From an uncultured Flavobacteriales bacterium (GTDB lineage Bacteria; Bacteroidota; Bacteroidia; Flavobacteriales; Crocinitomicaceae), in the NCBI GenBank assembly GCA_946482515.1, contig CAMLRS010000010.1:57922-121921 (forward strand): a stretch of DNA of 64,000 bases. The letters are read 5' to 3'. Below, piece by piece: positions 23,998 to 31,885 of the stretch (its first letter is position 1; each line of letters opens with the position of its first letter). The position numbers were made by a program, and so were the translations under genes. Below the pieces are notes generated by a model, which had not been told where the DNA came from, ran no database searches, and saw only the letters and a program-made list of their open reading frames with translations.

Positions 23998-25155
23998 AAG
24001 CGTCCCGCGTTTCTCCTGCTCGCGCTCGATGGATTCGAACAGCGCTTTGAAGTTTCCGGCACCGAAGCCACGTGCACCCATGCGCTGAATGATTTCAAAG
24101 AACAGTGTCGGGCGGTCTTCTACCGGCTTGGTGAAGATCTGCAACAGGTAGCCTTCTTCGTCGGCGTCGATCATGATACCCAGCTTTTGCAGCTCGTTGA
24201 TATCTTCCTTGAATTTCGACATGTGGTCTTTCAGACGCTCAGGAATGGCATCGTAATACGCTTGTGGCGGTGTCGATAAGAATTCAACGCCACGTGAGCG
24301 CATATCGCTAACCGTTGTGATGATATCGTCAGTTGCAACGGCGATATGCTGCACACCCGGACTTTCATAGAAATCGAGGTATTCTTCGATCTGCGAGCGT
24401 TTCTTGCCTTCTGCCGGCTCGTTGATCGGGAATTTGATGCGGCCGTTTCCGTTCGACATCACTTTCGACATCAACGCCGAATATTCCGTCGTGATCTGTT
24501 TGTCGTCGAAGGAAAGGAAGTTCACGAATCCCATCACGTCTTCGTACCACTTCACCCACGTGTTCATTTCGCCCCAGCCAACGTTGCCTACCATGTGGTC
24601 GATGAATTTCAGACCTACAGGAGCCGGATTGTAATCCGATTCCCATTTCTGATAGCCTGGCAGGAACAAGCCGTTGTAGTTCTTGCGCTCCACGAACATA
24701 TGAACCGTTTCGCCATAGGTGTAAATTCCCGCGCGAACCGTCTCACCGTTTTCGTCCGTTTCTACCGTTGGCTCCATGTAAGAACGCGCACCGCGTTTGA
24801 TGGTTTCTTCGTACGATTTACGAGCGTCTTCCACCCACAGTGCAACGATTTTCACACCGTCGCCGTGCTTTTTTACGTGCTCACCAATCGGTGAATCGCT
24901 GTTGAGCGCCGTTGTCAGTACCAAACGGATTTTATCCTGCTTCAATACGTACGAAGCGCGGTCTCTCATACCCGTTTCCAGTCCGGCATAAGCGTATGAC
25001 TGAAAACCAAAAGCCGTTTTGTAAAAATGCGCCGCCTGCTTGGCGTTGCCCACATAAAATTCCACGTAATCGGTTCCCAGCAACGGCAGGAAATCCTGTG
25101 CGCCTTCGAAAATCTTCTCCAGACCGTATTCAACACTTTTTATTTCTTCTTTCAT
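23995..25155 (-). CDS. hppD: 4-hydroxyphenylpyruvate dioxygenase
   Basis: A non-haem Fe(II) enzyme that turns 4-hydroxyphenylpyruvate into homogentisate in tyrosine breakdown. Two VOC domains: the N-terminal one starts GTDYVEFYVGNAKQAAHFY. The C-terminal one holds the iron ligands: His in FIDHMVGNVGWGEM, His in PGVQHIAVATDDI and Glu in LFFEIIQRMGARGFG. The C-terminal GFGAGNFKALFESIE helix that closes the active site is present. I chose the ATG at 25155 (MKEEIKSVEYG) over a TTG six codons upstream. It lies downstream of hmgA with only a repeat between, so the two form a tyrosine-catabolic operon. Confidence 0.96.
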   Translation of the reverse strand: MKEEIKSVEYGLEKIFEGAQDFLPLLGTDYVEFYVGNAKQAAHFYKTAFGFQSYAYAGLETGMRDRASYVLKQDKIRLVLTTALNSDSPIGEHVKKHGDGVKIVALWVEDARKSYEETIKRGARSYMEPTVETDENGETVRAGIYTYGETVHMFVERKNYNGLFLPGYQKWESDYNPAPVGLKFIDHMVGNVGWGEMNTWVKWYEDVMGFVNFLSFDDKQITTEYSALMSKVMSNGNGRIKFPINEPAEGKKRSQIEEYLDFYESPGVQHIAVATDDIITTVSDMRSRGVEFLSTPPQAYYDAIPERLKDHMSKFKEDINELQKLGIMIDADEEGYLLQIFTKPVEDRPTLFFEIIQRMGARGFGAGNFKALFESIEREQEKRGTL

Positions 25156-25183
25156 CGTTTCTTTATTAATCAATTCATTAATT

Positions 25184-25217
25184 CAATTGTGCATTCTGAA
25201 TTCAGAATTATGCATTA
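25184..25217. repeat. GCATTCTGAATTCAGAATTATGC repeat between hmgA and hppD
   Basis: AATTGTGCATTCTGAATTCA followed by GAATTATGCATTAT forms an inverted repeat ending 1 nt before the hmgA stop codon. It is the same family as 14407-14452 and the 35447-35564 array. Confidence 0.75.
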
Positions 25218-26375
25218 TCACTCAAGCCAGGAAGTATGATAATTCCCATCAGCAATATCCAGTGCCGCCTGCGTTAATTTCAACGGACGGAACGTATCCA
25301 CCATTACTGCCAGCTCAGCCGTTTCTTTCTGACCGATACTGCGCTCATAAGCGCCCGGGTGCGGACCGTGCGGAATTCCGCCGGGATGTAAGGAAATATA
25401 GCCTTTTTCTACGTGATTGCGGCTCATGAAATCGCCGTCGACATAGTACAGCACTTCATCCGAATCGATGTTGCTGTGGTTGTACGGCGCCGGGATGGAT
25501 TTCGGGTGGTAATCGTACAAACGCGGACAGAACGAGCAGATCACGAAATTGTGTGCTTCGAACGTTTGGTGTACGGGAGGTGGCTGGTGAACGCGTCCGG
25601 TGATTGGCTCAAAATCGTGGATCGAAAAGGCATACGGGAAGTTGAAGCCGTCCCAGCCGATTACATCGAATGGATGCGAAGCGTATGTGAGCTCGTGCAT
25701 CACGTTTTCTTTCTTGATTTTGATGATGAAATCGCCTTTTTCGTCATGCGTTTCAAGCTCACTCGGCGGACGGAAATCGCGCTCGCAGAACGGTGAATGT
25801 TCGAGCAGCTGACCGAAATGATTGCGGTAGCGCTTCGGCGTTACGACCGGTGAAAACGATTCGACGATGAACAAGCGGTTGTCGTCTGTGTCGAACTCGA
25901 GCTGGTAAATAATCCCGCGCGGGATCACCAGGTAATCGCCATACGCGAACGGGATATTCCCAACCAGCGTGCGGAGCTTTCCGGAACCGCGGTGAACGAA
26001 GATCACTTCGTCGGCGTCGGCGTTTTTGTAGAAATACTCCTTCATCGACTTGCGCGGCGCAGCCAGTGCGATATTCAGGTCGTTGTTGAAGAGCACGATC
26101 ACGCGGCTTTCGAGGAAATCGTCTTTCGGTTTTACATCGAACCCGCGCAGCATTTGCGACGTGATGTTTTTATCGACAGCAGCTTTCGGGGCGCAATCCA
26201 CAGGTTTCTTCACCTCGCGCACCATCGTCGGGCGGTGCACATGATAGAGCAGGGAAGAGAATCCGTGGAAACCTTCCGTTCCGAACAGCTGTTCGTAATA
26301 CAAACCACCTTCCGGTTTTTCAAAAACCGTGTGCCGTTTGTGCGGGAACTTTCCCAGTGAGTGATAAAAAGGCAT
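25218..26375 (-). CDS. hmgA: homogentisate 1,2-dioxygenase
   Basis: A 385-residue cupin-fold Fe(II) enzyme that opens the homogentisate ring to maleylacetoacetate. Recognisable features are the N-terminal MPFYHSLGKFPHKRHTVF, the central cupin FVHRGSGKLRTLVGNIPFAYGDYLVIPRG, and the C-terminal metal region SNIDSDEVLYYVDGDF...SLHPGGIPHGPHPGA. It is somewhat shorter than the ~430-residue animal and proteobacterial enzymes, as is usual in Bacteroidota. First gene of the hmgA-hppD unit, with a TATCTTTG promoter box about 50 nt upstream. The next pathway enzyme, fumarylacetoacetase, is not in the window. Confidence 0.95.
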   Translation of the reverse strand: MPFYHSLGKFPHKRHTVFEKPEGGLYYEQLFGTEGFHGFSSLLYHVHRPTMVREVKKPVDCAPKAAVDKNITSQMLRGFDVKPKDDFLESRVIVLFNNDLNIALAAPRKSMKEYFYKNADADEVIFVHRGSGKLRTLVGNIPFAYGDYLVIPRGIIYQLEFDTDDNRLFIVESFSPVVTPKRYRNHFGQLLEHSPFCERDFRPPSELETHDEKGDFIIKIKKENVMHELTYASHPFDVIGWDGFNFPYAFSIHDFEPITGRVHQPPPVHQTFEAHNFVICSFCPRLYDYHPKSIPAPYNHSNIDSDEVLYYVDGDFMSRNHVEKGYISLHPGGIPHGPHPGAYERSIGQKETAELAVMVDTFRPLKLTQAALDIADGNYHTSWLE

Positions 26376-26423
26376 ACTTGAATGAATTTACAGCGGGAAT
26401 AAACCCGGCTATCCTTATCTAAA

Positions 26424-26431
26424 CAAAGATA
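26424..26431 (-). promoter_or_regulatory. -7 box (TATCTTTG) of hmgA-hppD
   Basis: Minus-strand TATCTTTG is a perfect TAnnTTTG match. AAAA instead of CAAA (complement of TTTG) lies at 19-nt spacing. Predicted leader about 40 nt. Confidence 0.55.
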
Positions 26432-26487
26432 GGGAAATCGATTTCGGCTAAAAAATGATTTTTATTAGGTTTTTGGAATGGAACTCA

Positions 26488-26573
26488 GTGAATAGGGAAC
26501 AGGAAACAGGGAATGCATATTCTGCTTGTTTACTCAGCTATTCCCGATTTCCTGTTTACCATTTCCTATTCAC
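26488..26573. repeat. GTGAATAGGGAACAGG-type inverted repeat in the hmgA/tdh divergent region
   Basis: The left arm begins GTGAATAGGGAACAGGAAAC. The right arm read in reverse complement begins GTGAATAGGAAATGGTAAAC. Both contain further AGGAAA and GGGAAT units. It ends about 18 nt before the tdh promoter box. Confidence 0.75.
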
Positions 26574-26591
26574 AATTCCTTCATAAATACT

Positions 26592-26599
26592 TATTTTTG
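26592..26599 (+). promoter_or_regulatory. -7 box (TATTTTTG) of the threonine dehydrogenase-like gene
   Basis: Perfect TAnnTTTG match ending 17 nt before the ATG. It supports the ATG at 26617 over an in-frame TTG two codons upstream. Confidence 0.55.
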
Positions 26600-26616
26600 C
26601 CCCGAAACACTTGCGA

Positions 26617-27573
26617 ATGAAAAAAATCCTGGTAATTGGGGCCTGTGGGCAGATTGGGACGGAGCTGGTATTGACTCTGCGTGCGAAATTTGGAAACGAT
26701 CAGGTAGTGGCCGCCGACGTCAAGGAAGCTTGTCCGGATGCATTGTCTGACGGACCTTATAAACACCTGGATGTATTGGACCGTTCCGGTGTGGAGGCAT
26801 TTATTCGTTCATCCCGATTCGATGATGTCTACCTGCTGGCGGCACTGCTTTCGGCTACAGCCGAGAAAAACCCCGATTTTGCCTGGAAGCTGAACATGGA
26901 AAGCCTGTTTACCATCCTCGATCTGGCCAAAGCCGGTGATATCAAGAAAATATTCTGGCCGAGCTCCATTGCCGTTTTCGGACCAACGACACCGCGTCAC
27001 AACACGCCGCAGTATACCGTGATGGAACCGAGCACTGTTTACGGAATTTCCAAGCAGGCCGGCGAGCGCTGGTGCGAATATTACTTTAATAAATTTGGTG
27101 TCGATGTGCGCAGCATCCGCTATCCCGGACTGATCTCTTATAAAAGCCTTCCGGGCGGTGGAACGACTGATTACGCCGTTGATATTTTTTACCAGGCCAA
27201 AGCCGGAAATAACTACACCTGTTTCCTGAAAGAAGACACCGCACTGCCGATGATGTTCATGGAAGACGCCATTCGCGCGACCATCGAGCTGATGGAAGCA
27301 CCTGCTGAAAAGCTGACCATTCGTTCCAGCTATAATTTGTCAGCGCTTTCTTTTACACCAGCTCAGCTTACATCGGCCATTCAGCAAATAATCCCCGACT
27401 TTAAGACCACCTACGAGCCTGATTTCCGTCAGGCTATCGCCGATTCATGGCCGGCATCTATAGATGACACTGTTGCCCGGACCGATTGGAATTGGCAGGA
27501 AGGTTATGATTTACAGCAAACTGTGAATGTCATGTTGAAAAATGTGAACCCTGAACTTTTATTTAACACGTAA
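26617..27573 (+). CDS. tdh: NAD-dependent epimerase-type L-threonine 3-dehydrogenase
   Basis: A 318-residue short-chain dehydrogenase. The Rossmann motif G8-x-x-G11-x-x-G14 is in VIGACGQIGTELV, Ser is in FWPSSIAVFGPTTP and the catalytic Y142-x3-K146 in TVYGISKQAGERW. FGPTTPRHNTPQ and RYPGLISYKSLPGGGTTDYAVDIFY are typical of the SDR-type threonine dehydrogenases that oxidise L-threonine to 2-amino-3-ketobutyrate. These differ from zinc-dependent Tdh. No 2-amino-3-ketobutyrate CoA ligase gene lies next to it. Own promoter at 26592-26599. Confidence 0.9.
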   Translation: MKKILVIGACGQIGTELVLTLRAKFGNDQVVAADVKEACPDALSDGPYKHLDVLDRSGVEAFIRSSRFDDVYLLAALLSATAEKNPDFAWKLNMESLFTILDLAKAGDIKKIFWPSSIAVFGPTTPRHNTPQYTVMEPSTVYGISKQAGERWCEYYFNKFGVDVRSIRYPGLISYKSLPGGGTTDYAVDIFYQAKAGNNYTCFLKEDTALPMMFMEDAIRATIELMEAPAEKLTIRSSYNLSALSFTPAQLTSAIQQIIPDFKTTYEPDFRQAIADSWPASIDDTVARTDWNWQEGYDLQQTVNVMLKNVNPELLFNT

Positions 27574-27648
27574 GGTGTTTTTCATCGATCGATTTCCACT
27601 TTTTATCGAAATTAATTCACACAACCGACAACCGTTTGAAAAAAAATC

Positions 27649-27656
27649 TATCTTTA
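27649..27656 (+). promoter_or_regulatory. -7-like box (TATCTTTA) of the MORN-repeat gene
   Basis: One mismatch from TAnnTTTG, 22 nt before the ATG. The upstream TTTG at 27635 is too close to be its partner. Confidence 0.35.
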
Positions 27657-27678
27657 GAATGCGCTACTAAACTAATTT

Positions 27679-28572
27679 ATGTTAACCATGTGGAAGGTAA
27701 AACGATTACCACTTCTGATTCTCTTCTTAGCATTTGTTAACCACGGCTTGTCCAACGATCTGAACCTGAATAACGATCAGGATGGAAAAGGCACGGTTGA
27801 CAGCCAGGGAAGAAAACAGGGAAAGTGGGTCTACTACGGGAAAGACCGTCCCGAATCGGGTGTCCCGCCCGAAGGGAAAGTGGAGGAAGGAACTTATAAA
27901 GACGACCGTAAGGAAGGTGTCTGGATCAAGTACCACAACGACGGAATTACACCAAAGCTGAAAGGCGAGTATGTGAACAACCGTCCGATGGGCAGCTATA
28001 CGAAATACCACGCCAATGGTAAGGTCAAGGAGGTTGGTATTTATATTAAGAATCAATACCACGATTCGCTGAAACGTTTCCATGAAAATGGCAAGCTCGA
28101 ATACGAAGCGAACTATAATGCTAACGGTAAAGAGGAAGGCAAGGTAAAGTACTATTATGCCAACGGACAAGTCGAGTTCGAATACGTGTCTAACAACGGT
28201 ATTCCGACTGGGAAAGCTGTACGCTATTACGAAAACGGCGATGTGAAGGAAATTATCCAGTACAATGCCGACGGAAGCGTAGCATCCAGCGTTCAGAAAG
28301 AAATGGTGAGCCCTGCTGTTAGTGTGAAAGACCCTGGAGGAAGTACTGAACGAGCCCCTGCGATTACCGGAACGCCAAACACGGCCGGTATCAAATGGAT
28401 GCCGAACGGCTACAACAAAGTCTACAACTCCGATAAAGAGATCTGGCAGGATGGTATCTTCAAAGACGGCAAGCTCTGGGATGGTAAAGTCTACGTCTAC
28501 GACCGCGACGGTATCCTCCTCAAAGTAAAAGTCTACAAAGGCGGCGTCTACCACTCCGACGGACAACTTTAA
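27679..28572 (+). CDS. exported MORN-repeat (YwqK-like) protein
   Basis: A 297-residue protein with a signal peptide (KRLPLLILFLAFVNHGLS) and a run of MORN-variant repeats. Examples are SQGRKQGKWVYYGK, GTYKDDRKEGVWIKYHNDG, NRPMGSYTKYHANGKVKEVG, HENGKLEYEANYNANGKEEG, YANGQVEFEYVSNNG and YENGDVKEIIQYNADG. Proteins of this type are often labelled YwqK antitoxin-like in databases. Nothing here supports a toxin-antitoxin role; it is monocistronic, exported and has no partner gene. A proline- and alanine-rich linker (about 215-245) separates a C-terminal module containing NKVYNSDKEIWQDG. A strong terminator follows. Confidence 0.85.
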   Translation: MLTMWKVKRLPLLILFLAFVNHGLSNDLNLNNDQDGKGTVDSQGRKQGKWVYYGKDRPESGVPPEGKVEEGTYKDDRKEGVWIKYHNDGITPKLKGEYVNNRPMGSYTKYHANGKVKEVGIYIKNQYHDSLKRFHENGKLEYEANYNANGKEEGKVKYYYANGQVEFEYVSNNGIPTGKAVRYYENGDVKEIIQYNADGSVASSVQKEMVSPAVSVKDPGGSTERAPAITGTPNTAGIKWMPNGYNKVYNSDKEIWQDGIFKDGKLWDGKVYVYDRDGILLKVKVYKGGVYHSDGQL

Positions 28573-28593
28573 ACGATACGTGTATAAATACGA

Positions 28594-28619
28594 AGGGCAG
28601 TCTCAGACTGCCCTTTTTT
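28594..28619 (+). terminator. Rho-independent terminator of the MORN-repeat gene
   Basis: GGGCAGTC (28595-28602), loop TCA, GACTGCCC (28606-28613), then TTTTTT. Confidence 0.9.
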
Positions 28620-28622
28620 GTT

Positions 28623-28950
28623 CCCATTAATTCAGTCCTCTGTCTCCGGTTACTCTGTCTTCAGTCGACTGTCAGGTGGTGTTTCGATCGTTTCTGTTAG
28701 AATTAAGTAAAGCTGATGGGTTCGGATAAAATAAACCTCAACGCCAGCCTGTAATATTTCGAATAGCCAGTATCAAGTTGTGTATTCCTATGTCTAATCC
28801 TATAACAGATTCTGACAGGAAACTGCTCGACTGCAAACCAAACGACTCCAACATAAGAGCTCGTCAACCCTGAAACTCACCCCTCAGAAACCCGCAAACT
28901 CAGCAACTCGCAACTTCCAACTCGCAACTTCCAACTTCAAACTAAAACAA
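28623..28950. other. non-coding convergent spacer with degenerate repeats
   Basis: No open frame with coding character on either strand. A TCTGTCTCCGG/TCTGTCTTCAG near-duplicate sits at about 28638-28670. The AACTCGCAACTTCC-type run occupies 28885-28941. The rest shows nothing I can name. Confidence 0.5.
28885..28941. repeat. AACTCGCAACTTCC-like repeat (copy 3)
   Basis: Contains two near-perfect AACTCGCAACTTCC units after more degenerate AAACCCGCAAACTCAGC units. It lies just beyond the terminator of the cyclophilin-FKBP gene, at its 3' side. Confidence 0.7.
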
Positions 28951-28973
28951 AAGCGGCCCCATTGGAACCGCTT
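28951..28973 (-). terminator. terminator of the cyclophilin-FKBP gene
   Basis: On the minus strand AAGCGGTTCCAATGGGGCCG then CTTTTGTTTT: an AAGCGG/CCGCTT stem with partial extension, followed by a T-rich tail. Confidence 0.7.
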
Positions 28974-29011
28974 CGTATCGTAAAAACCGCCTGCGCGGCA
29001 AATATGCTTAC

Positions 29012-30232
29012 TTATTCGTGATCGTGGTTGTGACCTTCATGGCCATGTCCTTCGTGACCGTGACCTTCGTGTCCTTGCTGTGGTTGTTTCTCCTGTGGAT
29101 TCGCATTTACGCTTACCATTTCCAGGTCGAAAATCAGGTCTGTGTACGGCCCGATTCCACGACTCCCGGTCTTGCCGTAAGCCAGGAAATAAGGCAGGAT
29201 GAACTTACCTTTACCACCTTGCTGCAGCATATCAAGCGCTTCGTAGAAACCAGCGATCAACGGCTGTACTTTGTATTTGAAGCTCAGCGGCTGATTGCGA
29301 TCGTAAGACGCATCAAATTTGTTGCCGTCCATAAATGTTCCGAGGTAATGTACACCTACCTGCCAGCCAACCTGTGGCTTCAGGCCTGTACCAGGTGTTT
29401 CGATGATGTAGATCAATCCTGTTGGCGACTGCTTTGCATTCGGGTATTTTTTCTTTACTTCTTCAAACAGGTAAGCTTTGTATTCAGCTTCCGTCATTTT
29501 AGAAATGCGGTCAACGCGCTCCTTTTCAATAGCATCCAATTTGGCACGCTCGGCACGCATTTGCTCCATTTTAGCCTGCTCAGCTGCTTTCTGTGCTTCG
29601 AATTCCGCTTTCTTGATTTCGTAGTTTGCAGCGTATACAGCCGTTGCATTCCATTTTTTAGCCACTTTTCCTTTTCGGATAATTGTGACTTTGGTCATCA
29701 CGTCGTCCTGCTCGATAGCGTTCACAACATCCTGTCCCTGGATTACGTGTCCGAATACCGTGTGCTTGTTGTCGAGCCATGGTGTAGCCACGTGTGTAAT
29801 GAAGAACTGGCTGCCATTGGTAGCCGGTCCGGAATTGGCCATAGAAAGGATACCCGGTCCGGAGTGCTTCAGGTCAGGATGGAATTCATCGTAGAAACGG
29901 TGTTCAGGTCCGCCCATGCCCGTTCCTTGCGGATCGCCGCCCTGGATCATGAAATCCTTGATCACGCGGTGAAACTTCAGTCCGTTGAAGAACGGAGTCG
30001 TATATTCTTTATCGCCAGCTTTGAATTTTCCTTCCGCCAGTCCAACGAAATTTGCTACCGTCATCGGTGCTTTTTCGTATTCGAGCTGCACGAGGATCGT
30101 TCCTTTCGTGGTTTCAAATTTGGCATAGATGCCCGGTTCCAGTTTCGGAGCCTTTGGCTTTCCTGCGAAAGCAGTCGTGGCAAAGCCTGCCATCAGGAGA
30201 ATGCTCAACAGAGCAGTGTGGATACGGTTCAT
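29012..30232 (-). CDS. exported dual peptidyl-prolyl isomerase (cyclophilin-FKBP fusion) with His-rich tail
   Basis: A 406-residue protein with a signal peptide (MNRIHTALLSILLMAGFATTAFA). The cyclophilin domain (about 30-185) keeps FHRVIKDFMIQGGDPQGTG, MANSGPATNGSQFFITH and WLDNKHTVFGHV. A charged helical linker (about 190-250, rich in EAQKAAEQAKMEQMRAERAK) leads to an FKBP-type domain (about 265-375: VGVHYLGTFMDGNKFDASYD, PYFLAYG, YTDLIFDLEMVSV). The last ~20 residues alternate GHEGH and NHDHE, a likely metal-binding tail. It probably acts as a periplasmic folding factor. Cyclophilin-FKBP fusions have been described in Flavobacterium and Treponema. The ATG at 30232 begins the signal peptide; an upstream TTG is less likely. 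Confidence 0.92.
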   Translation of the reverse strand: MNRIHTALLSILLMAGFATTAFAGKPKAPKLEPGIYAKFETTKGTILVQLEYEKAPMTVANFVGLAEGKFKAGDKEYTTPFFNGLKFHRVIKDFMIQGGDPQGTGMGGPEHRFYDEFHPDLKHSGPGILSMANSGPATNGSQFFITHVATPWLDNKHTVFGHVIQGQDVVNAIEQDDVMTKVTIIRKGKVAKKWNATAVYAANYEIKKAEFEAQKAAEQAKMEQMRAERAKLDAIEKERVDRISKMTEAEYKAYLFEEVKKKYPNAKQSPTGLIYIIETPGTGLKPQVGWQVGVHYLGTFMDGNKFDASYDRNQPLSFKYKVQPLIAGFYEALDMLQQGGKGKFILPYFLAYGKTGSRGIGPYTDLIFDLEMVSVNANPQEKQPQQGHEGHGHEGHGHEGHNHDHE

Positions 30233-30390
30233 GTGTATATTTTGTGCTAAAATACAAATTTCCAAATACCCTGCCGGTTTTCAAAGGAGTGAGCATCAAC
30301 TTAGGAAAACAATAGTTACCATGGAATATACTACAATTTGTTGCCTTATGACTAAAATTTCCGCACCTTTGCAGGACTAATTTGTCCATT

Positions 30391-31788
30391 ATGCGCGTTG
30401 AGCAACTCTATACCAAATGCCTGGCAGAAGCTGCCTATTTCATCGAAAGTGAAGGTGAGATCGCTGTGATCGATCCCTTGCGCGAAGTACAGCCCTATCT
30501 CGATTTGGCGAAAGAATGGAATGGAAAGATCAAGTACATTTTTGAAACCCATTTCCACGCGGATTTTGTTTCCGGTCACCTCGACCTGTCCAAAAATACC
30601 GGTGCGCCTATTATTTACGGTCCGGATTCGCATCCTTCTTTCGATTGCATCATCGCACACGACAACCAGGAATTCAAGCTGGGCAAAATTACCATCCGCG
30701 TACTCCACACACCCGGACACACGCCGGAATCGGTAACCTATTTGCTCCTCGATGAAAACGGGAAAGAACACGCCATTTTTACAGGCGACACCTTATTCCT
30801 CGGTGATGTTGGCCGTCCGGATCTGGCGATCAAAGGCAACCTGACACAGGAAGAGCTGGCGGGGATGCTCTACGATTCACTGCGCAACAAGATCATGACG
30901 CTGCCGGATACCGTAACTGTTTACCCGGGACATGGCGCAGGCAGCTCCTGCGGGAAAAACATGAGCTCGGAAACCGTTGGTACGCTGGGTGAACAGAAAC
31001 AAACCAATTACGCCCTCCGCGCAGGTTTGTCGAAAGAAGACTTTATTAAAGAAGTAACAGAAGGCATTTTGCCTCCGCCGCAATACTTCCCGAAAAACGC
31101 GATGATGAACAAAACCGGCTACGACAGCTACGAAGATGTGGCGAACCGTGGCAACACCGCATTATCCGTTGAAGAAGTGAAGCAGGCTGTACAGCAGGGC
31201 GCGCTGGTGCTCGACGTACGCCCGCAGGATGAATTCATCAAAGGACACATTCCTTCCAGCCTGTTCATCGGGTTGAACGGAACCTTCGCGATGTGGGTCG
31301 GAGCGTTGATTGAAAACATCAAGCAGCCGCTGGTACTCGTTGTTCCTGAAGGAAAAGAAGAAGAAGCCGTGATGCGTTTGGCACGCGTGGGCTACGATCA
31401 TGCCATCGGTTTCCTGAATGGCGGCATCGAAAGCTGGAGAGCAGCCGGCGAACCGGTTGAAACCATCACTTCCATTCCAGCTACCGAGCTCGAGCAGATT
31501 TTCGATACAGTTGCACTCGTCGACGTGCGCAAACCAGGCGAATGGGATGCCGAGCACGTTGCAGGCGCACAGCATTATCCGCTCGATTTCATGCTCAGCA
31601 ACCCGGAAACGCTCGACCATGCGAAAACCTACCACATCCACTGTGCAGGCGGCTACCGAAGCGTTATTGCGATCTCTTTGCTGAAGCGCTGGGGTTACAA
31701 GAATCTCATCGACATTGCCGGTGGATTCGGTGCCATCAAAAAAACAGCGCTGCCCGTGACGGATTTCGTTTGCGGGTCGCAGAAGTAA
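30391..31788 (+). CDS. persulfide dioxygenase (metallo-beta-lactamase fold) with two rhodanese domains
   Basis: A 465-residue cytosolic protein. The metallo-beta-lactamase domain (about 1-245) has THFHADFVSGH, HTPGHTPES and FTGDTLFLGDVGRPDL, the ETHE1/glyoxalase II-like metal sites used to oxidise glutathione or low-molecular persulfides to sulfite. Two rhodanese domains follow. The first (about 265-360) has VLDVRPQDEFIKGHIP but no cysteine at the active-loop position (LVVPEGKEEE). The second (about 365-460) has the active Cys in YHIHCAGGYRSVIA. ATG chosen at 30391, three codons after an in-frame TTG and shortly after a CACCTTTG promoter-like box (30364-30371). It suggests sulfide or thiol-sulfur detoxification. 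Confidence 0.92.
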   Translation: MRVEQLYTKCLAEAAYFIESEGEIAVIDPLREVQPYLDLAKEWNGKIKYIFETHFHADFVSGHLDLSKNTGAPIIYGPDSHPSFDCIIAHDNQEFKLGKITIRVLHTPGHTPESVTYLLLDENGKEHAIFTGDTLFLGDVGRPDLAIKGNLTQEELAGMLYDSLRNKIMTLPDTVTVYPGHGAGSSCGKNMSSETVGTLGEQKQTNYALRAGLSKEDFIKEVTEGILPPPQYFPKNAMMNKTGYDSYEDVANRGNTALSVEEVKQAVQQGALVLDVRPQDEFIKGHIPSSLFIGLNGTFAMWVGALIENIKQPLVLVVPEGKEEEAVMRLARVGYDHAIGFLNGGIESWRAAGEPVETITSIPATELEQIFDTVALVDVRKPGEWDAEHVAGAQHYPLDFMLSNPETLDHAKTYHIHCAGGYRSVIAISLLKRWGYKNLIDIAGGFGAIKKTALPVTDFVCGSQK

Positions 31789-31873
31789 CGGGTTTTAATA
31801 GACTTAAGAGCACTAATTTCCGGAATGCCTTATGAAGAGCATTTTGCGAAGCCGTCATAATAGGCAAATCTGC

Positions 31874-31881
31874 TAACTTTG
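31874..31881 (+). promoter_or_regulatory. -7 box (TAACTTTG) of prfB, 4 nt from the ATG
   Basis: Perfect TAnnTTTG match, followed by CACC and then ATG. A start about 5-8 nt downstream would coincide with the initiation codon, predicting a leaderless message. Confidence 0.6.
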
Positions 31882-31885
31882 CACC

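Noticed and set aside
27679..28572. YwqK-type antitoxin of a toxin-antitoxin pair
   Set aside because: It is exported, has its own terminator and no toxin-like neighbour; MORN repeats alone do not indicate an antitoxin.
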